DNA of 64,000 nucleotides from Owenia fusiformis (GCA_903813345.2 CAIIXF020000007.1:4903730-4967729), one strand, 5' to 3'; counted from the first letter of the stretch, positions 54,301 through 62,014 are shown. Notes: generated by a model from the letters alone, not told the origin. Translations and numbers: made by a program.

Positions 54301-57300
54301 TACCAGAGAGAACCAGCCTGGTTGGCACATTGCTTGTAGGTAGACACTCCAAGGGGAAGGTTCTCCTTGTTAGCACAGCCACGGTACACAAGACCATTGG
54401 GGTCTTTACGGATGAAGCACTCTCCGGAAGCACAGCTCCATTTGTCGAGGGACTCGGCATCTCCATATTTGGCGAGGGCACATCCAGCATATCCTGCATT
54501 AGAGGACACTCTGGTCCAGTAGTTTACCTGCTTGGTGTAACCAGATGGGGCATAGTTGCAGTCATAGCAACGAGCTATAAAAAAGAAGAAAAATCAACAT
54601 AAATATTAAAATTCTTTTGGTTAAATAAGAAGATAACAAGCTAATAGAGTAAAAAATCGAATATTGATGATACTGTCGCTGATCAGTCAAACAATCAATT
54701 AAAAATAGAAAAATTTCCCAAATAGACTAACTTACACAGCAATTTGCTGCCAATGTTATGAAAAAAGATAAAAACTTTGACTTACATCCGTAGCCACTGG
54801 CGAAGACTGTGGCAAGTCCAGCAAGGAAGATGGCAGCAGACAACATTGTTGTGTGTATGATCTGACTGTTCAAGTGGAGATGATTTCTAAATGCTTGGGC
54901 AAGCTTTTATAACAATTGAAACAGGATGAGCCAAACTTGAGTTATGTTAATTAATATACACACCTGAATATTAATTAAAATTAAGGAAGTTCACATGCTC
55001 TGGTTATGCCATTGGCAATGTCGAATCTAGGCTCAAGGAGCAAATGATCGGTCATTAGCTAATTACAGTATAATATTACATTAATTGATACTTGACAGAT
55101 AGAACATGAGTGCATTGGTTTCATTTCCTAACAATACATAACACATATAATTAATCTATTTCTGATCAGACACAAAAAAATTATGGTTAGGACTAACCAA
55201 ACTTAGGTTCAGAGAAGTACATAATAGAATCGTTGAGAACTTTGAAATAAGAAACTCTTATTTCAACTTTTCATCAAATATTGTTGTATTTAGGACAAAA
55301 AAGGAAATGTGTTATCACAAGCAGGTATGTAAAAAAAAATTAGTGTTTGAGCAAAAAATAAATGTTGGAAAAACAAGTTAGTCTATGATATCAACTTAAG
55401 ACCATACTCTTGATAAATCTGTATAGTTCATGATAGATCTGTACCAGATAATGGTATGATTACCATGACAATGTTGAAAATTTATAAATCACTGTTCAAA
55501 ATAAGCTACTGGGAGTTTTGTCATTTATTATCAATCTTCCTAAATACAGATGTTGAGGAAAAATTGTGATTTTTCAATGGGAAATAATGAAAAAGACAAT
55601 TAGAATCTATTTCAAAGATTTTATATCATTAGCATGAAGGCATTGATATGCAATGTCACCACCTACACCTGCCATTTGTTACAAACGCTGACCACCAAAC
55701 TCTGACTACTGAACACTGTCTACTAGTCAATAAAAAAGTTTGAGACTATAACAAAATATGTTACCACTAAGACATTTTTTCAAGATATACACAGCAATAC
55801 ACACTTACAACAGAGCCATTCAAAGTTTATACAATCAAATATTGTTACAATTAAAAGATCTATCACTTCAATAATGGTAAGTATGGAACTTAATTTCAAC
55901 ATTTTTATTACACTTTTCAGATAACTGAGGAAAGAAAGGATGGGACAGAAGAGTTAGGATCTCATTTCAAGTGCAACATTTGAAGGCTTGTCTGATATAG
56001 ATAATCAATTCAGTGAAATAGGCAACAGCCATTATAAATTCTTTCGCTGACATAAGAGGTTCATCGATATGAACAATGTTATCTCCTTTCTTTTCATGCC
56101 TAGATATACTTTCACCAGCACTAAAAGCTGAGGGTCTGATGAACAAAATGCATAAGATAGATCAACATATAATATATTAACAATGGTTCAAGGTACAAAA
56201 TATAATACCTCATTATCCCAAGGTCTTGTTGTTTTTCAAATTGTACAATGTGATAATGCTTCATGAAAAGTTGGGGAGCGGTGTTAGACATTGTTCTTTG
56301 TGTATTTTTGAAGACTCTAATTTGAGATATCAGGTTTTGGAAACCTTTGTTTTATAATGCTTGTGACACAAGTGTTTTATAATGAGTGATTAATGGCTAC
56401 AACAGTTTTCTATTTGCCATGGTTTATAATCTATATGATTCATGAATATGCAATTCTTAATATCAGAGCAGTAAGTATTCTAGGTGTTAAATCTTGTAGC
56501 AGTAAGTATTCTAGTTGTATAAATCTCTGAGCAGTAAGTATTCTAGTTTTATAATTCTCTGAGCAGTAAGTATTCTAGTTGTATAATTCTCTGAGCAGTA
56601 AGTATTCTAGTTGTATAGTTCTCTGAGCAGTAAGTATTCTAGTTGTATAATTCTCTGAGCAGTAAGTATTCTAGTTGTATAATTCTCTGAGCAGTAAGTA
56701 TTCTAGTTGTATAATTCTCTGAGCAGTAAGTATTCTAGTTGTATAATTCTCTGAGCAGTAAGTATTCTAGTTTTATAATTCTCTGAGCAGTAAGTATTCT
56801 AGTTGTATAATTCTCTGAGCAGTAAGTATTCTAGTTGTATAATTCTCTGAGCAGTAAGTATTCTAGTTGTATAATTCTCTGAGCAGTAAGTATTCTAGTT
56901 GTATAATTCTCTGAGCAGTAAGTATTCTAGTTGTATAATTCTCTGAGCAGTAAGTATTCTAGTCGTATAAATCTCTGAGCAGTAAGTATTCTAGTTGTAT
57001 AATTCTCTGAGCAGTAAGTATTCTAGTTGAATAATTCTATGAGCAGTAAGTATTCTAGTTTTATAATTCTCTGAGCAGTAAGTATTCTAGTTGTATAATT
57101 ATCTGAGCAGTAAGTATTCTAGTTATATAATTCTCTGAGCAGTAAGTATTCTAGTTGTATAATTCTATGAGCAGTAAGTATTCTAGTTGTATAATTTTAT
57201 GAGCAGTAAGTATTCTAGTTGTATAATTCTCTGAGCAGTAAGTATTCTAGTTGTATAATTCTCTGAGCAGTAAGTATTCTAGTTGTATAATTCTCTGAGC

Positions 57301-60300
57301 AGTAAGTATTCTAGTTGTATAATTCTCTGAGCAGTAAGTATTCTAGTTGTATAATTCTCTGAGCAGTAAGTATTCTAGTTGTATAATTCTCTGAGCAGTA
57401 AGTATTCTAGTTGTATAATTCTCTGAGCAGTAAGTATTCTAGTTGTATAATTCTCTGAGCAGTAAGTATTCTAGTTGTATAATTCTCTGAGCAGTAAGTA
57501 TTCTAGTTGTATAATTCTCTGAGCAGTAAGTATTCTAGTTGTATAGTTCTCTGAGCAGTAAGTATTCTAGATATATAATTCTCTGAGCAGTAAGTATTCT
57601 AGTTGTATATTCTCTGAGCAGTAAGTGTTCTAGTTGTATATTCTCTGAGCAGTAAGTATTCTAGTTATATAATTCTCTGAGCAGTAAGTATTCTAGTTGT
57701 ATAGTTTTCTGAGCTGTTTTTGCTTGTCTTTTTGACTTACTTGAACCTCATGTTTTAACTTAATTTACTTTAGTAAGGGATTTGTTTAACTTATAAATCT
57801 TAATCATGCCCTAAATGAAAATGTTTTATCTAATGAAAAATAAAACTGCTTTGATCCAAACCAACTGGTGCAAAATGTCAACATGAACTTTAAATCCTTA
57901 TAAAAATTATTAAACATTGGTTTAAATGTTACTGTAGTATTGTATTGAAAAAAACATGCTGGTGTTCTGAACCTTGTTATAAAAATGTATCAGTAACAGT
58001 TCGTTAATTCTGATAGATTGTTGCAAGAATTTAACTACATGATGTATATACAATGTGTTCATCTTGATTTCTCACATTTTTGATTTTGACTTCAAAATAT
58101 TGTGATATCAGTGTATTCTTTCAGTCTAATGGAATAATACCTTGACTGATTAAGATGGCTTCAGCATAGAGATCATTTAAAATGACATTCATAGCCTAAT
58201 TAGCTACTGTCTGTATTATGATCTATTAAGACTTGTCTCACCAATGAAGACGGCCTTAAGGATTACCTAATTGAGGTAAACCTATTTAGGTATTATGCTA
58301 CAATAGTACAGCTCATAAAGTCTTTAAGGACAAAGTAGATCTGGCACGGTGTAAGATATCAACTAGGGTTTACTGATGTTAATTTGTAAACCACATTGTT
58401 CAACAAAAAAGTACAAAATTGCATGAGGATTTCAAAATCACAAATTGAATCAACTCATTCAACAGTGATTGTGCAATAGACCTCTGAAATTTGACAATAA
58501 TAGTGATTTTACTACATGTGCTTGATTTTCACTACTTGACATTGATGTATCAATTTCATTCTCTCAAATTATGTTAAGGTATATTCTTTCTTCAAAAAGA
58601 GGCTGGCAGGTGAATGAAGTCATCTTTTTTTCAAGTTTGATCAAAACAAATTAAAATTATAATTTGTACCCAATGAAGTGAACATTGAGGTAGGTAGCAA
58701 AAACAGCTACTTGGTGATATATACAGGTAGTGTATTGGTCAGATCATAAAGAAAGTACTTCTAAAGAAAGTGACTTGAATAACCTTATCACTATCAGTTA
58801 AACACAAAATTGAGAAAAATTAATGGAATTAGCAAAGATTGAAATACATAAACCATTGCACATCAAATTTTCAGAAAATCAGGCACTTATGGATCCAAAA
58901 TAGAGAAAACTATGACAACCTTAACCATTTATTCATGGGAATGGAGCAAATGAACATTCTATACAAATACAGATGCACCTGAATCAACAGGTTTGATGTC
59001 TATGTAGAATAACATATTTGTTCTTTTAAACAGTCGATAGCTGTTCAAAAGTTTATTGATTGTGTATGTTATGCAATCATGAATATCAAAGAGTTAATCA
59101 AGATCAGAAATAATGGCTATTAGGCCTTTCAAGATAAAAAATTAATCTGAATGACAAAAATTTCTACAAAAATAATTTATTAGTAGAATAGAATAATCTA
59201 TATGTATGATAAATTGTAAAGCAGGATGCAAGGTTTTAATGAGACTCGCTATGATTTTTTATATTACATATTTTTGCAGAATCTCTAATCAAATATACAT
59301 GACATATACAAAATAATAATTTATCAATTTTGTAATAGTCTTTCGTAACTCACCAATATCAACTATTTTTCAACAGAAATTTTGGCCCTATGAATTTGGA
59401 ATCATCTTCTCTATTACAATATCTTCAGTTAAATATTATGAAGATAGAATGTGTACAAAAATAAACCCAACTTTTGGGTCACTCTGTACATTTGTGCTTT
59501 CTTAAATTGTACTTAAATTGTACTTAGGAAAAGTGCTATATTGTCGTTGTCTGTTGTCTGGTGCTGCTTGATCTGATTAGGTTTTGGGCATGCTGGGTAA
59601 ATTACTTGGTGGCCATTTTGAATTTTTTCCATAAATCTTGTCATCAAAATTCCAGGAAAAACACTTTACACATACAACAGCAGACTATTGGCAACAACTG
59701 ATTAGGTTTTGAGCATGCTGGGTAAATAATATGCCAACCGTTTTACTCTTCAAAGTGTGATATTTATCCCTGTGTGTCTTGCTTAAGTTACACCCTATGC
59801 ATATTGAGAAGTTGACCAATTACCAAAAATATGTTTAGTGTATCAAAATGCTATAATAACTCATATTTTACTTCTACAACACAATGTTATATTTAGAACA
59901 TAGAACAACCTCCACTGGTTTATCAGCATCCTCACAATAATTATCTTATAACAAAAGCACTTAGCTGTCAAACATTAATTGTTTATTAATCAAAACCAAA
60001 GTACCAAGTACTTTACCACTAATTCAAACTTTTAGATGCAATAAACTCTATGGAGCAGTAGTATACTTTAAAACGGTTTCATTTGAAGTTGGATTACATA
60101 GCAATATGATGGTAGACAATTATAGTCATTCTGGTGTACCAAATCCCTTTCCCAGGTTTGAATGTATGGGAGAATTAACGATAGTTGAAAGGGGAAGTGC
60201 AAACTGTAAACCCCAGTCGATCCTATTAAGAAGATCCCCTCCCCAAACCTTGTATCATCCAACATCCTGTCAGCTGTGTTAATTGTTAATGTAATATGGT

Positions 60301-61074
60301 AAATGTAAATGTACATGAATTAAATAATTAAGTATGGTTTTAAACCAATATTTATAGAAAACGTTCCTGTATCTAGGAAGTGGTCTTTCTCTCCCCTCTC
60401 ATACACAAAATGTTATAAATTTTATCTACAATGTAGGACAAGATATAAAGTAAGACACAAAGTCATTAATAAAAGAAATATTAACAACGAAGATTATATT
60501 TCTTCTCTCTCAGCTCATCATACGTAATCCATAAACTTGAGAACACTAAGAGGAAGCATAAGGACATTAAGTGATATGATCAGAATTTGTTATTATTATC
60601 AAGTATATATATCTAGTACTATCAGTCTGCTTTCCTTTATTCTCTAAACAAGTCTTGTACTCGAGAGAAGCAAGGAAGAGTTGTGCGAAAAGAATTAATG
60701 CAACACAATAAACATTTGGTTTCTTACAGTATCTCTACTCAGCTATTCTTACTAAGAGAGATATAGTCTTGCATCGGGTCCCTATAGGGGAAGGGTATAT
60801 CACATGGACTTGATGCAAGACTAATAAAGAAATAGAGAATGGCAAAGCAACATCATAATATAACCAAAAATTTGCTAGAGGAACATACAATTTTGATTCA
60901 AATCAAACAAATGTGTCCCTCAAAAACAAAAAAATCCTTGTTATGTTAGACTTACCCAACGATGAAAGAGACAATGTACAATGCCAGGCATATTCCTCCT
61001 ACTGCTCCAAAGCTGCCCAAGAAGAGGGCTACTCCCAGCACCACCCAGAATACAGTTCCTGACATATCAGACAT
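15720..61074 (-). CDS. SNX13: Sorting nexin-13 (RGS-PX1), complete, 22 coding exons
   Basis: Exons in transcript order: 61074-60956, 46819-46720, 45032-44943, 42127-42006, 40839-40721, 40502-40395, 40018-39846, 39574-39320, 33226-33127, 29637-29582, 29134-28997, 27802-27698, 27289-27049, 24564-24422, 24140-24036, 23753-23643, 18319-18152, 17727-17671, 17291-17146, 16995-16927, 16458-16346, 15976-15720. All phases agree, the total is 2895 nt, and the product has 964 residues, about the vertebrate length. Order: N-terminal hydrophobic anchor (about 7-47), PXA (about 90-277), RGS (about 370-520), PX (about 560-690), nexin-C (about 770-930). Identity to SNX13 is clear throughout: LMSDPDYINQLIIWM, SLVFVKSQCELRIARLQ, LLAELDLLRD, YRRYSDFHDLHM, MDTFVNPLKTS, MLLLMDEVFDLK. 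Family knowledge: SNX13 is an ER-anchored protein that binds endosomal phosphoinositide by its PX domain and has been reported as a GAP for G-alpha-s. All donors are GT; GTGCTT after exon 16 and GTTTGG after exon 12 are weak. Introns host two other genes. Confidence 0.97.
16164..16345 (-). repeat. Member of a dispersed repeat ending in CATGACCAT-like sequence
   Basis: On the reverse strand it shares the order TGCTCATGC, TTTCACTC..., TAGAGTGTTAACTACATGCC, TTTACTTTATT, CTCAAAACATGGCCAT with copies near 20985, 42720 and 48605. It lies beside SNX13 exon 21, whose donor is at its right edge. Confidence 0.5.
17337..17512. mobile_element. Possible pogo/Tigger-like MITE remnant
   Basis: The left end reads TACAGTAAAAGCTATCAAAA and GACACCAATGGGACCAGCC follows, a pattern typical of pogo/Tigger-type ends. 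The right part (GGATTAGGCGTTC, then TATACAGGTG) only weakly inverts it. It lies in SNX13 intron 18. Confidence 0.4.
18728..19163. mobile_element. Composite of two TIR elements with a central palindrome
   Basis: 18728-18845 has inverted ends GTTATGTACTGGTAGG... and ...CCGACCATATATAAC, the family also found near 33264 and 43321. Directly beside it, 18848-19163 has perfect 28-bp terminal inverted repeats beginning ATGTATTCCATACCTACTG. Inside the second, 19045-19084 is a hairpin (GGGACTGGGATGGATACA, 3-base loop, inverse). No coding capacity. It lies in SNX13 intron 16. Confidence 0.75.
20985..21197 (+). repeat. Dispersed repeat, ATGGTCATG to CATGACCAT
   Basis: It starts ACTATGGTCATGCTTATTTC and ends TTTTAAAACATGACCATAG, so its ends are inverted copies. 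The interior TTCTTGTATTTCTATACAAT and TGTTTACTTTATTCC is shared with 42720 and 48605. It lies in SNX13 intron 16. Confidence 0.6.
21430..21608. mobile_element. MITE with GGTGTTCCAC modules
   Basis: It shares CCTCTAAAAAG(A/T)GTTC, GGGAGGTGT and AGAGGTTCATTTA with 44735-44895 and ends ACAGGTTTCACTGTA. The right end resembles the CAGTAAAACC inverted end of the element at 41118-41295. A pogo-like superfamily is likely but not proven. Confidence 0.55.
22659..22791 (+). mobile_element. ATGTCACCACC MITE copy
   Basis: It opens AAAATGTCACCACCTTTCAT, contains several ACCAA(A/C)CACCAA units and ends TATGTCACCACTTGAG followed by ATGGTGACATAA. The 3' end is itself a small inverted repeat, as in the other copies. 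Confidence 0.75.
23643..24564 (-). CDS. SNX13: SNX13 exons 14-16: PX domain
   Basis: Exon 14 (24564-24422) carries GRAYAVYAITVTKTH and the YRRYSDFHDLH motif (residues about 607-617), in which the Arg and Tyr of RRYSDF are the known phosphoinositide-3-phosphate contacts. Exon 15 (24140-24036) carries the LPSKKAFNNMNKDFLEKRR segment with the basic residues that complete the pocket. Exon 16 (23753-23643) closes the domain with LLYPFLQPGPWEKGKSEMARK. The donor after exon 16 is an atypical GTGCTT. Confidence 0.96.
27049..33226 (-). CDS. SNX13: SNX13 exons 9-13: RGS domain
   Basis: Exon 9 (33226-33127) gives SLPFDVILNNNVALSYFI, exon 10 (29637-29582, only 56 nt) gives FMTGLGFQNYLFFYLNVE, exon 11 gives AAAYSIYEQYLSEK, exon 12 gives ASPRVRVEE... 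and exon 13 gives YGAFKKSSSYIKLLAELDLLRD, followed by an acidic Ser-rich linker. Together they cover one RGS fold in the family order. The GPCR gene lies on the other strand in the intron between exons 9 and 10, and a hAT-type MITE lies between exons 11 and 12. Confidence 0.96.
28095..28563. mobile_element. Non-autonomous hAT-type element with 8-bp target duplication
   Basis: The left end TAGTGTTGTCGCGAT is inverted exactly at the right end (ATCGCGACAACACTA). Both sides are flanked by the same 8 bases, GTGTCCAT (28087-28094 and 28564-28571). An 8-bp target duplication is characteristic of hAT transposons. The interior is full of ACATCGATG-type subterminal repeats and has no transposase. It is 469 bp long, in SNX13 intron 11. 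Confidence 0.92.
29806..29996 (+). mobile_element. ATGTCACCACC MITE, tandem double copy
   Basis: Two consecutive units each hold AATGTCACCACCTGCCATT, ACCAAACACCATCCACAAAA and an ACAATATGTCACCAC end. The array closes with TGTCACCACTTCTGGTGG then TAACATAA. It lies in SNX13 intron 9. Confidence 0.75.
30134..30290. repeat. Fragment of a GGCGCAC-type dispersed repeat
   Basis: It begins TACCGTATTATCTCTAATAG and carries GGCGCACATGC and AATAAGCGCACACC, then an A-rich body. A shorter related trace lies near 25086 (TCTCTAATAAACGCACAG). It looks like a fragment of a transposon end. Non-coding. Confidence 0.45.
31016..32209 (+). CDS. Rhodopsin-class (class A) peptide-type GPCR, intronless
   Basis: One uninterrupted 397-residue frame. 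Seven hydrophobic segments are visible. TM1 has GN (47-48), TM2 has LALAFAD (D76), C105 and C182 can form the extracellular disulfide, and TM3 ends ERF (129-131) in place of DRY. TM4 lacks the usual Trp. TM6 has HLILLLPF where CWxP is usual, and TM7 has NNCLNFICY (320-327) in place of NPxxY. N14 is an N-glycosylation site; the third loop is rich in Arg and Lys. This pattern fits the neuropeptide-type receptors that are expanded in lophotrochozoans (FMRFamide-receptor-like), but the ligand cannot be told. It lies entirely inside SNX13 intron 9 on the opposite strand. Lack of introns suggests origin by retroposition or membership of an intronless expansion. Confidence 0.93.
   Translation: MDNYIAHGIIKTLNSTLDSNEISIFVQPFLFYEKYIANGFSVLGIYGNVVSIYIFWSNRKDQHPCNLFLLALAFADIGVIVWKSLLGGYLGDQVLKWLTLSDGSCQTIKYMWTVSTFISSWLIVAYSVERFIAITKPDWFRTVTSRHAKIMIGCIVCFPFILFIPHFLVYQVITIEPNNKQCQFDPGASRLGAYSFVSNIALIFTLPCLILLAVNIFIIWRLRRRKIRRQDTFIKSHSAAHSKRVIKNENRNRKITLNLLIISGFHLILLLPFITLWALHCFKFCGLNGHENKLQMITSTVGSDIWALGKLFSSMTSLNNCLNFICYGMNLDFYRKKFLKISTCGLFSSSWTRKPATNPNAITEGSGSVDNILALPLGQNNLVNDIEMINSCITSNI
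32457..32590. mobile_element. Decayed CAGTAAAACC MITE
   Basis: It opens TATAGTAAAACCGGTG then TATATTGAACATTTTTTGCC and shares the order TGTTCA, GTGTTCACTAGAGAGAG, AATTTATACA with the intact copy at 41118-41295. The right end is lost. It lies 250 bp after the GPCR stop. Confidence 0.6.
33264..33410 (+). mobile_element. GTTATGTAC MITE copy
   Basis: It opens AAGGGTTATGTACTGGGAGG then TTTTGGATA and closes with ACCATTTATCCAAAACATAAC. A second fragment (GAATTCCATACCTATTGGGG) follows, in the same order as the composite at 18.7-19.2 kb. It lies beside SNX13 exon 9. Confidence 0.7.
33449..33607. repeat. 15-bp minisatellite
   Basis: About ten units of GGTAGA(G/A)TACAATAT with A/G variation. Because 15 is a multiple of 3, it leaves long repetitive ORFs on the reverse strand that are not genes. 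Confidence 0.85.
36361..36450. repeat. 21-bp tandem repeat, about 4 copies
   Basis: Units of TTGAACAGCTAATTAAAACG with single-base changes. The period is a multiple of 3, so a nearby + frame appears to encode EQLIKTV repeats; I regard that as a by-product. Confidence 0.8.
36745..37110 (-). repeat. Second copy of the window-start repeat, inverted
   Basis: CACTAGGGCAGAGCATTTGT then ACTGAAAA mirrors 985-1017. GCAGACTCTAATCAAA and TTAATAAAGTTTCTTTAGAC then ACATCC mirror blocks near 245-300. It is nested inside the 2.7-kb inverted-repeat element. Confidence 0.65.
39320..45032 (-). CDS. SNX13: SNX13 exons 3-8: PXA domain
   Basis: Exon 3 gives RMTGASAIDEVLQE, exon 4 gives YRDYIHIWYKKISDDGKF, exon 5 gives VDWVPYCTTNLVDDFASHLR, exon 6 gives FFDLEVEMENNLCRD, exon 7 gives LSDVLLYLLLPPEDF and LPVINLMSDPDYINQLIIWM, and exon 8 gives IKLSDSLDELQAVREKLD and LVFVKSQCELRIARLQAG. 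This is the PXA (PX-associated) domain of SNX13, SNX14 and SNX25 relatives; residue-level similarity is strongest to SNX13. Introns here carry MITEs, a short 19-bp repeat and the 2.7-kb element. Confidence 0.97.
40911..41002. repeat. 19-bp tandem repeat, 5 copies
   Basis: Units of GGTGAGGCAAATTTAAATA start near 40913, 40932, 40951, 40970 and 40992. Each + strand unit contains GGTGAG, a donor-like hexamer, but the host gene is on the other strand. Confidence 0.75.
41118..41295. mobile_element. Intact 178-bp pogo-like MITE with TA duplication
   Basis: The ends CAGTAAAACC and GGTTTTACTG are inverted copies flanked by TA on each side (41116-41117, 41296-41297). The end sequence and the TA target fit the Tc1/mariner-pogo superfamily. 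Relatives lie near 21430, 32457 and 44735. Confidence 0.8.
42720..42882 (+). repeat. Dispersed repeat related to 20985-21197
   Basis: It shares TGACCATACCTATTC, CTCATTTTCTTGTATTTC, TAATTTAGAGTATTAACTAC, TTTACTTTATTC and a TTTTAAAACGTGACCGT end. Confidence 0.55.
43321..43463 (+). mobile_element. GTTATGTAC MITE copy
   Basis: It runs from GGTTATGTACTGGGAGGTTT to AAACCGACCGTACATAAC. The two ends form a long imperfect hairpin. It lies in SNX13 intron 3. Confidence 0.75.
44735..44896. mobile_element. MITE related to 21430-21608
   Basis: It starts CAGTAAAAACCTTTGGTACC and ends GTTCCACTTTACAGGTTTTA then GTG. Inside are GGTGTTCTACTTATAGAGG modules. It lies just beyond the SNX13 exon 3 donor. Confidence 0.6.
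46720..61074 (-). CDS. SNX13: SNX13 exons 1-2: membrane anchor, with 14-kb intron 1
   Basis: Exon 1 (61074-60956) starts MSDMSGTVFWVVLGVALFLG and is almost wholly hydrophobic. Exon 2 (46819-46720, 100 nt) joins in phase 2 and gives GASIIYYYGKSRSETTLMNK. The pair matches the N-terminal membrane anchor of SNX13 (FVGG...FGKTNSE in vertebrates). The start is preceded by ATGTAAG, a one-codon upstream ORF, and by TTATAG, so a 5' UTR exon probably lies further right. Exon 2 was identified by phase, by its TTTGCAG acceptor and GTAAGC donor, and by the GGAS...YGKSRSE match. Its 5' end is the last unit of a tandem array. Confidence 0.9.
46785..48255 (-). repeat. 59-bp array made of the SNX13 intron 1/exon 2 junction, about 25 copies
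   Basis: Period 59, about 25 units counted by the core CTGGCACCCCTGCAAATATA on +. On the transcribed strand each unit reads TATATATTTGCAG|GGGTGCC, then about 30 more bases of exon 2, and then a short intron-like stretch. The lowest-coordinate unit is the real exon 2 acceptor; the other 24 lie upstream in intron 1. Divergence is low, a few substitutions and small deletions per unit, so amplification is recent. Since 59 is not a multiple of 3, all frames are visited, which creates long spurious ORFs. Confidence 0.95.
48605..48795 (+). repeat. Dispersed repeat related to 20985-21197
   Basis: It shares CTGACCATATT, AGTTAACTTCAAACCTG, TATTCCTTG and TATTTTAAAGCATGACCAT with the other copies. It lies in SNX13 intron 1. 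Confidence 0.5.
49725..49865. repeat. Pyrimidine-rich low-complexity tract
   Basis: A poly-C run is followed by about 100 bp of CTCTC and CCCTC without clear period. It is purine-rich on the SNX13 transcribed strand and could form unusual DNA structure. No coding function. Confidence 0.7.
50350..51602 (+). mobile_element. 1.25-kb ATGTCACCACC element with internal ~140-bp tandem repeats
   Basis: The left end AAATGTCACCACCTGC and right end GGTGGTGACATAA are inverted copies. This is the long form of the MITE family seen in five shorter copies. The interior has about seven degenerate units of roughly 140 bp sharing CCATTTTGAAATTCAGC, GCATCAGTATATAAAATTTG, AACCAAATCC and ACTGGTATTTGAGTTATCAA. It closes with GGACGGACAGC before the terminal hairpin. 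I see no transposase. It lies in SNX13 intron 1. Confidence 0.8.
53354..53359 (-). terminator. Poly(A) signal AATAAA of the nested secreted-protein gene
   Basis: AATAAA on the - strand about 50 nt after the stop codon of the nested gene. The position is normal for a short 3' UTR and supports an independent transcript. Confidence 0.7.
53409..54846 (-). CDS. Secreted Ly6/uPAR-like plus chitin-binding protein with Tyr-rich repeats
   Basis: Exons: 54846-54786, 54574-54212, 53980-53834 and 53647-53409, all joined in phase 1; 269 residues plus stop. Residues 1-18 are a signal peptide (MLSAAIFLAGLATVFASG). Residues 22-121 form a three-finger Ly6/uPAR-like domain: RCYDC at the start, ten cysteines to C130 and the diagnostic CKGDLCN end. 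Residues 143-201 are cysteine-rich and end CPYGTAFDDSTKVC, the signature of peritrophin-type (CBM14) chitin-binding domains. Residues 205-269 are a low-complexity tail with three KAPEPEY-type and three APSYGYQ-type repeats. No GPI-type hydrophobic tail is visible. Chitin binding plus a Tyr-rich extensible tail suggests an extracellular matrix, cuticle, shell or adhesive component (inference). It lies inside SNX13 intron 1, same strand. Codon use is GC-richer than its neighbours, typical of a highly expressed gene. Confidence 0.92.
54904..54911 (-). promoter_or_regulatory. TATA box of the nested secreted-protein gene
   Basis: TATAAAAG on the - strand, about 60 bp before the ATG. A start about 30 bp downstream would give a 5' UTR of roughly 30-35 nt. 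A canonical TATA box fits a tissue-specific, strongly expressed gene, in contrast to the CDC16/AKAP14 promoter. Confidence 0.8.
55652..55775 (+). mobile_element. ATGTCACCACC MITE copy
   Basis: It opens CAATGTCACCACC, contains GCCATTTGTTACAAACGC and GACCACCAAAC and ends AAAATATGTTACCAC. The right inverted end is lost. Confidence 0.65.
56464..57715 (+). repeat. 32-bp minisatellite, about 39 copies, donor-like core
   Basis: Units of GAGCAGTAAGTATTCTAGTT plus GTATAATTCTCT repeat almost perfectly for 1.25 kb, with TTTTATAATT and ATATAATT variants. Each + strand unit carries CA|GTAAGTAT, eight bases matching the 5' splice-site consensus. It lies in SNX13 intron 1, where the transcribed strand reads the inverse (ACTTACTGCTCAG). 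Confidence 0.95.
57716..60955. other. SNX13 intron 1, 5' part, no gene seen
   Basis: AT-rich unique-looking sequence. I find no exon with family resemblance and no array. A short pair GATTAGGTTTTG(A/G)GCATGC near 59574 and 59701 is a minor duplication, and GATGCAAGACT-type inverted words near 60765-60820 form a weak hairpin. Confidence 0.5.
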
Positions 61075-61984
61075 CTTACATCTCTCTTGATCTGACCTAT
61101 AAGAAATCTTAAAAAGTTTAAAACATTGCAATACGATTATATTCTCTTTATCTAATAGAATGAAAAAACATCAGAAAATAGATATTTATCTTTCTTTTAT
61201 TCCTGAAGTATTCCTTTCCTTAAATTATGCATCTGAAATTTCATAAAATTAAAGTTTGAACTCTAACCTTTGCCAGAAGTCATGCAATATGTATAATAAT
61301 AGCTCAATCGAACTGATGGTAATTTAGCAATTTGGAGTAGAATCAATAGAGGTAGGTGAATATCAAAATGAACAGAAAATTATTGATTAGTCAAGTCTTG
61401 TAACATTTAATGGTACTCATCCTTCAAGTGCACAACTACTGTAGAAAGAGAATGTGTATTCACTGATTTGTTAAACCGAATTATAAATTTTCACGCAGAG
61501 TGTAAATGTCTCAAAAGTCGACAAATACCATTACGTGTACTTAAGGCTACTCGAATAGACTACTGACCAAAATTTCATTTATCAAAGTATGAAGAATTGT
61601 TTTGAAGTTCCAAATACTTTAGTTACTTCCATTACTGTATGATATCTACTTTTGTGAATGGTAAGAAGCAATCAAGTCATAATAATATTTATAGAAAGAT
61701 GAGCATTTTTTCAATTTCAAATTATGTTTATTGTATCATAGTCAATTTGATTAGTTTTGATTCAGTTCCTTATAGAAATTTCGTTTCATTCAGCATTTTT
61801 TCAGAGTTCCGCTAAAAAGGCATGGTTTGACAGTAAAGGAGAGTACTTAAGGTTCAGTTAGAGTCAGTTTCAATATTGGGTTGTGCATCAATAAAACCTA
61901 GAAAAAATAAGCAATCAAAAGACAATGTAATGCAGTATCATAAAGAAAATACAAAAATATTGTAATCTAAAATGTTAGTAAATC

Positions 61985-62014
61985 CATGAGCTTTCAACAC
62001 TTGAAAGCCCACGG
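61985..62014. repeat. Stem-loop repeat CATGAGCTTTCAA / TTGAAAGCCCACG
   Basis: Third clear copy of the hairpin also present at 6848 and 9588, with a 3-base loop and two mismatches in the outer stem. Confidence 0.55.

Noticed and set aside
56464-57715. CRISPR-like regular repeat array
   Set aside because: There are no unique spacers; whole 32-bp units repeat head to tail. The host is a eukaryote. It is a minisatellite.
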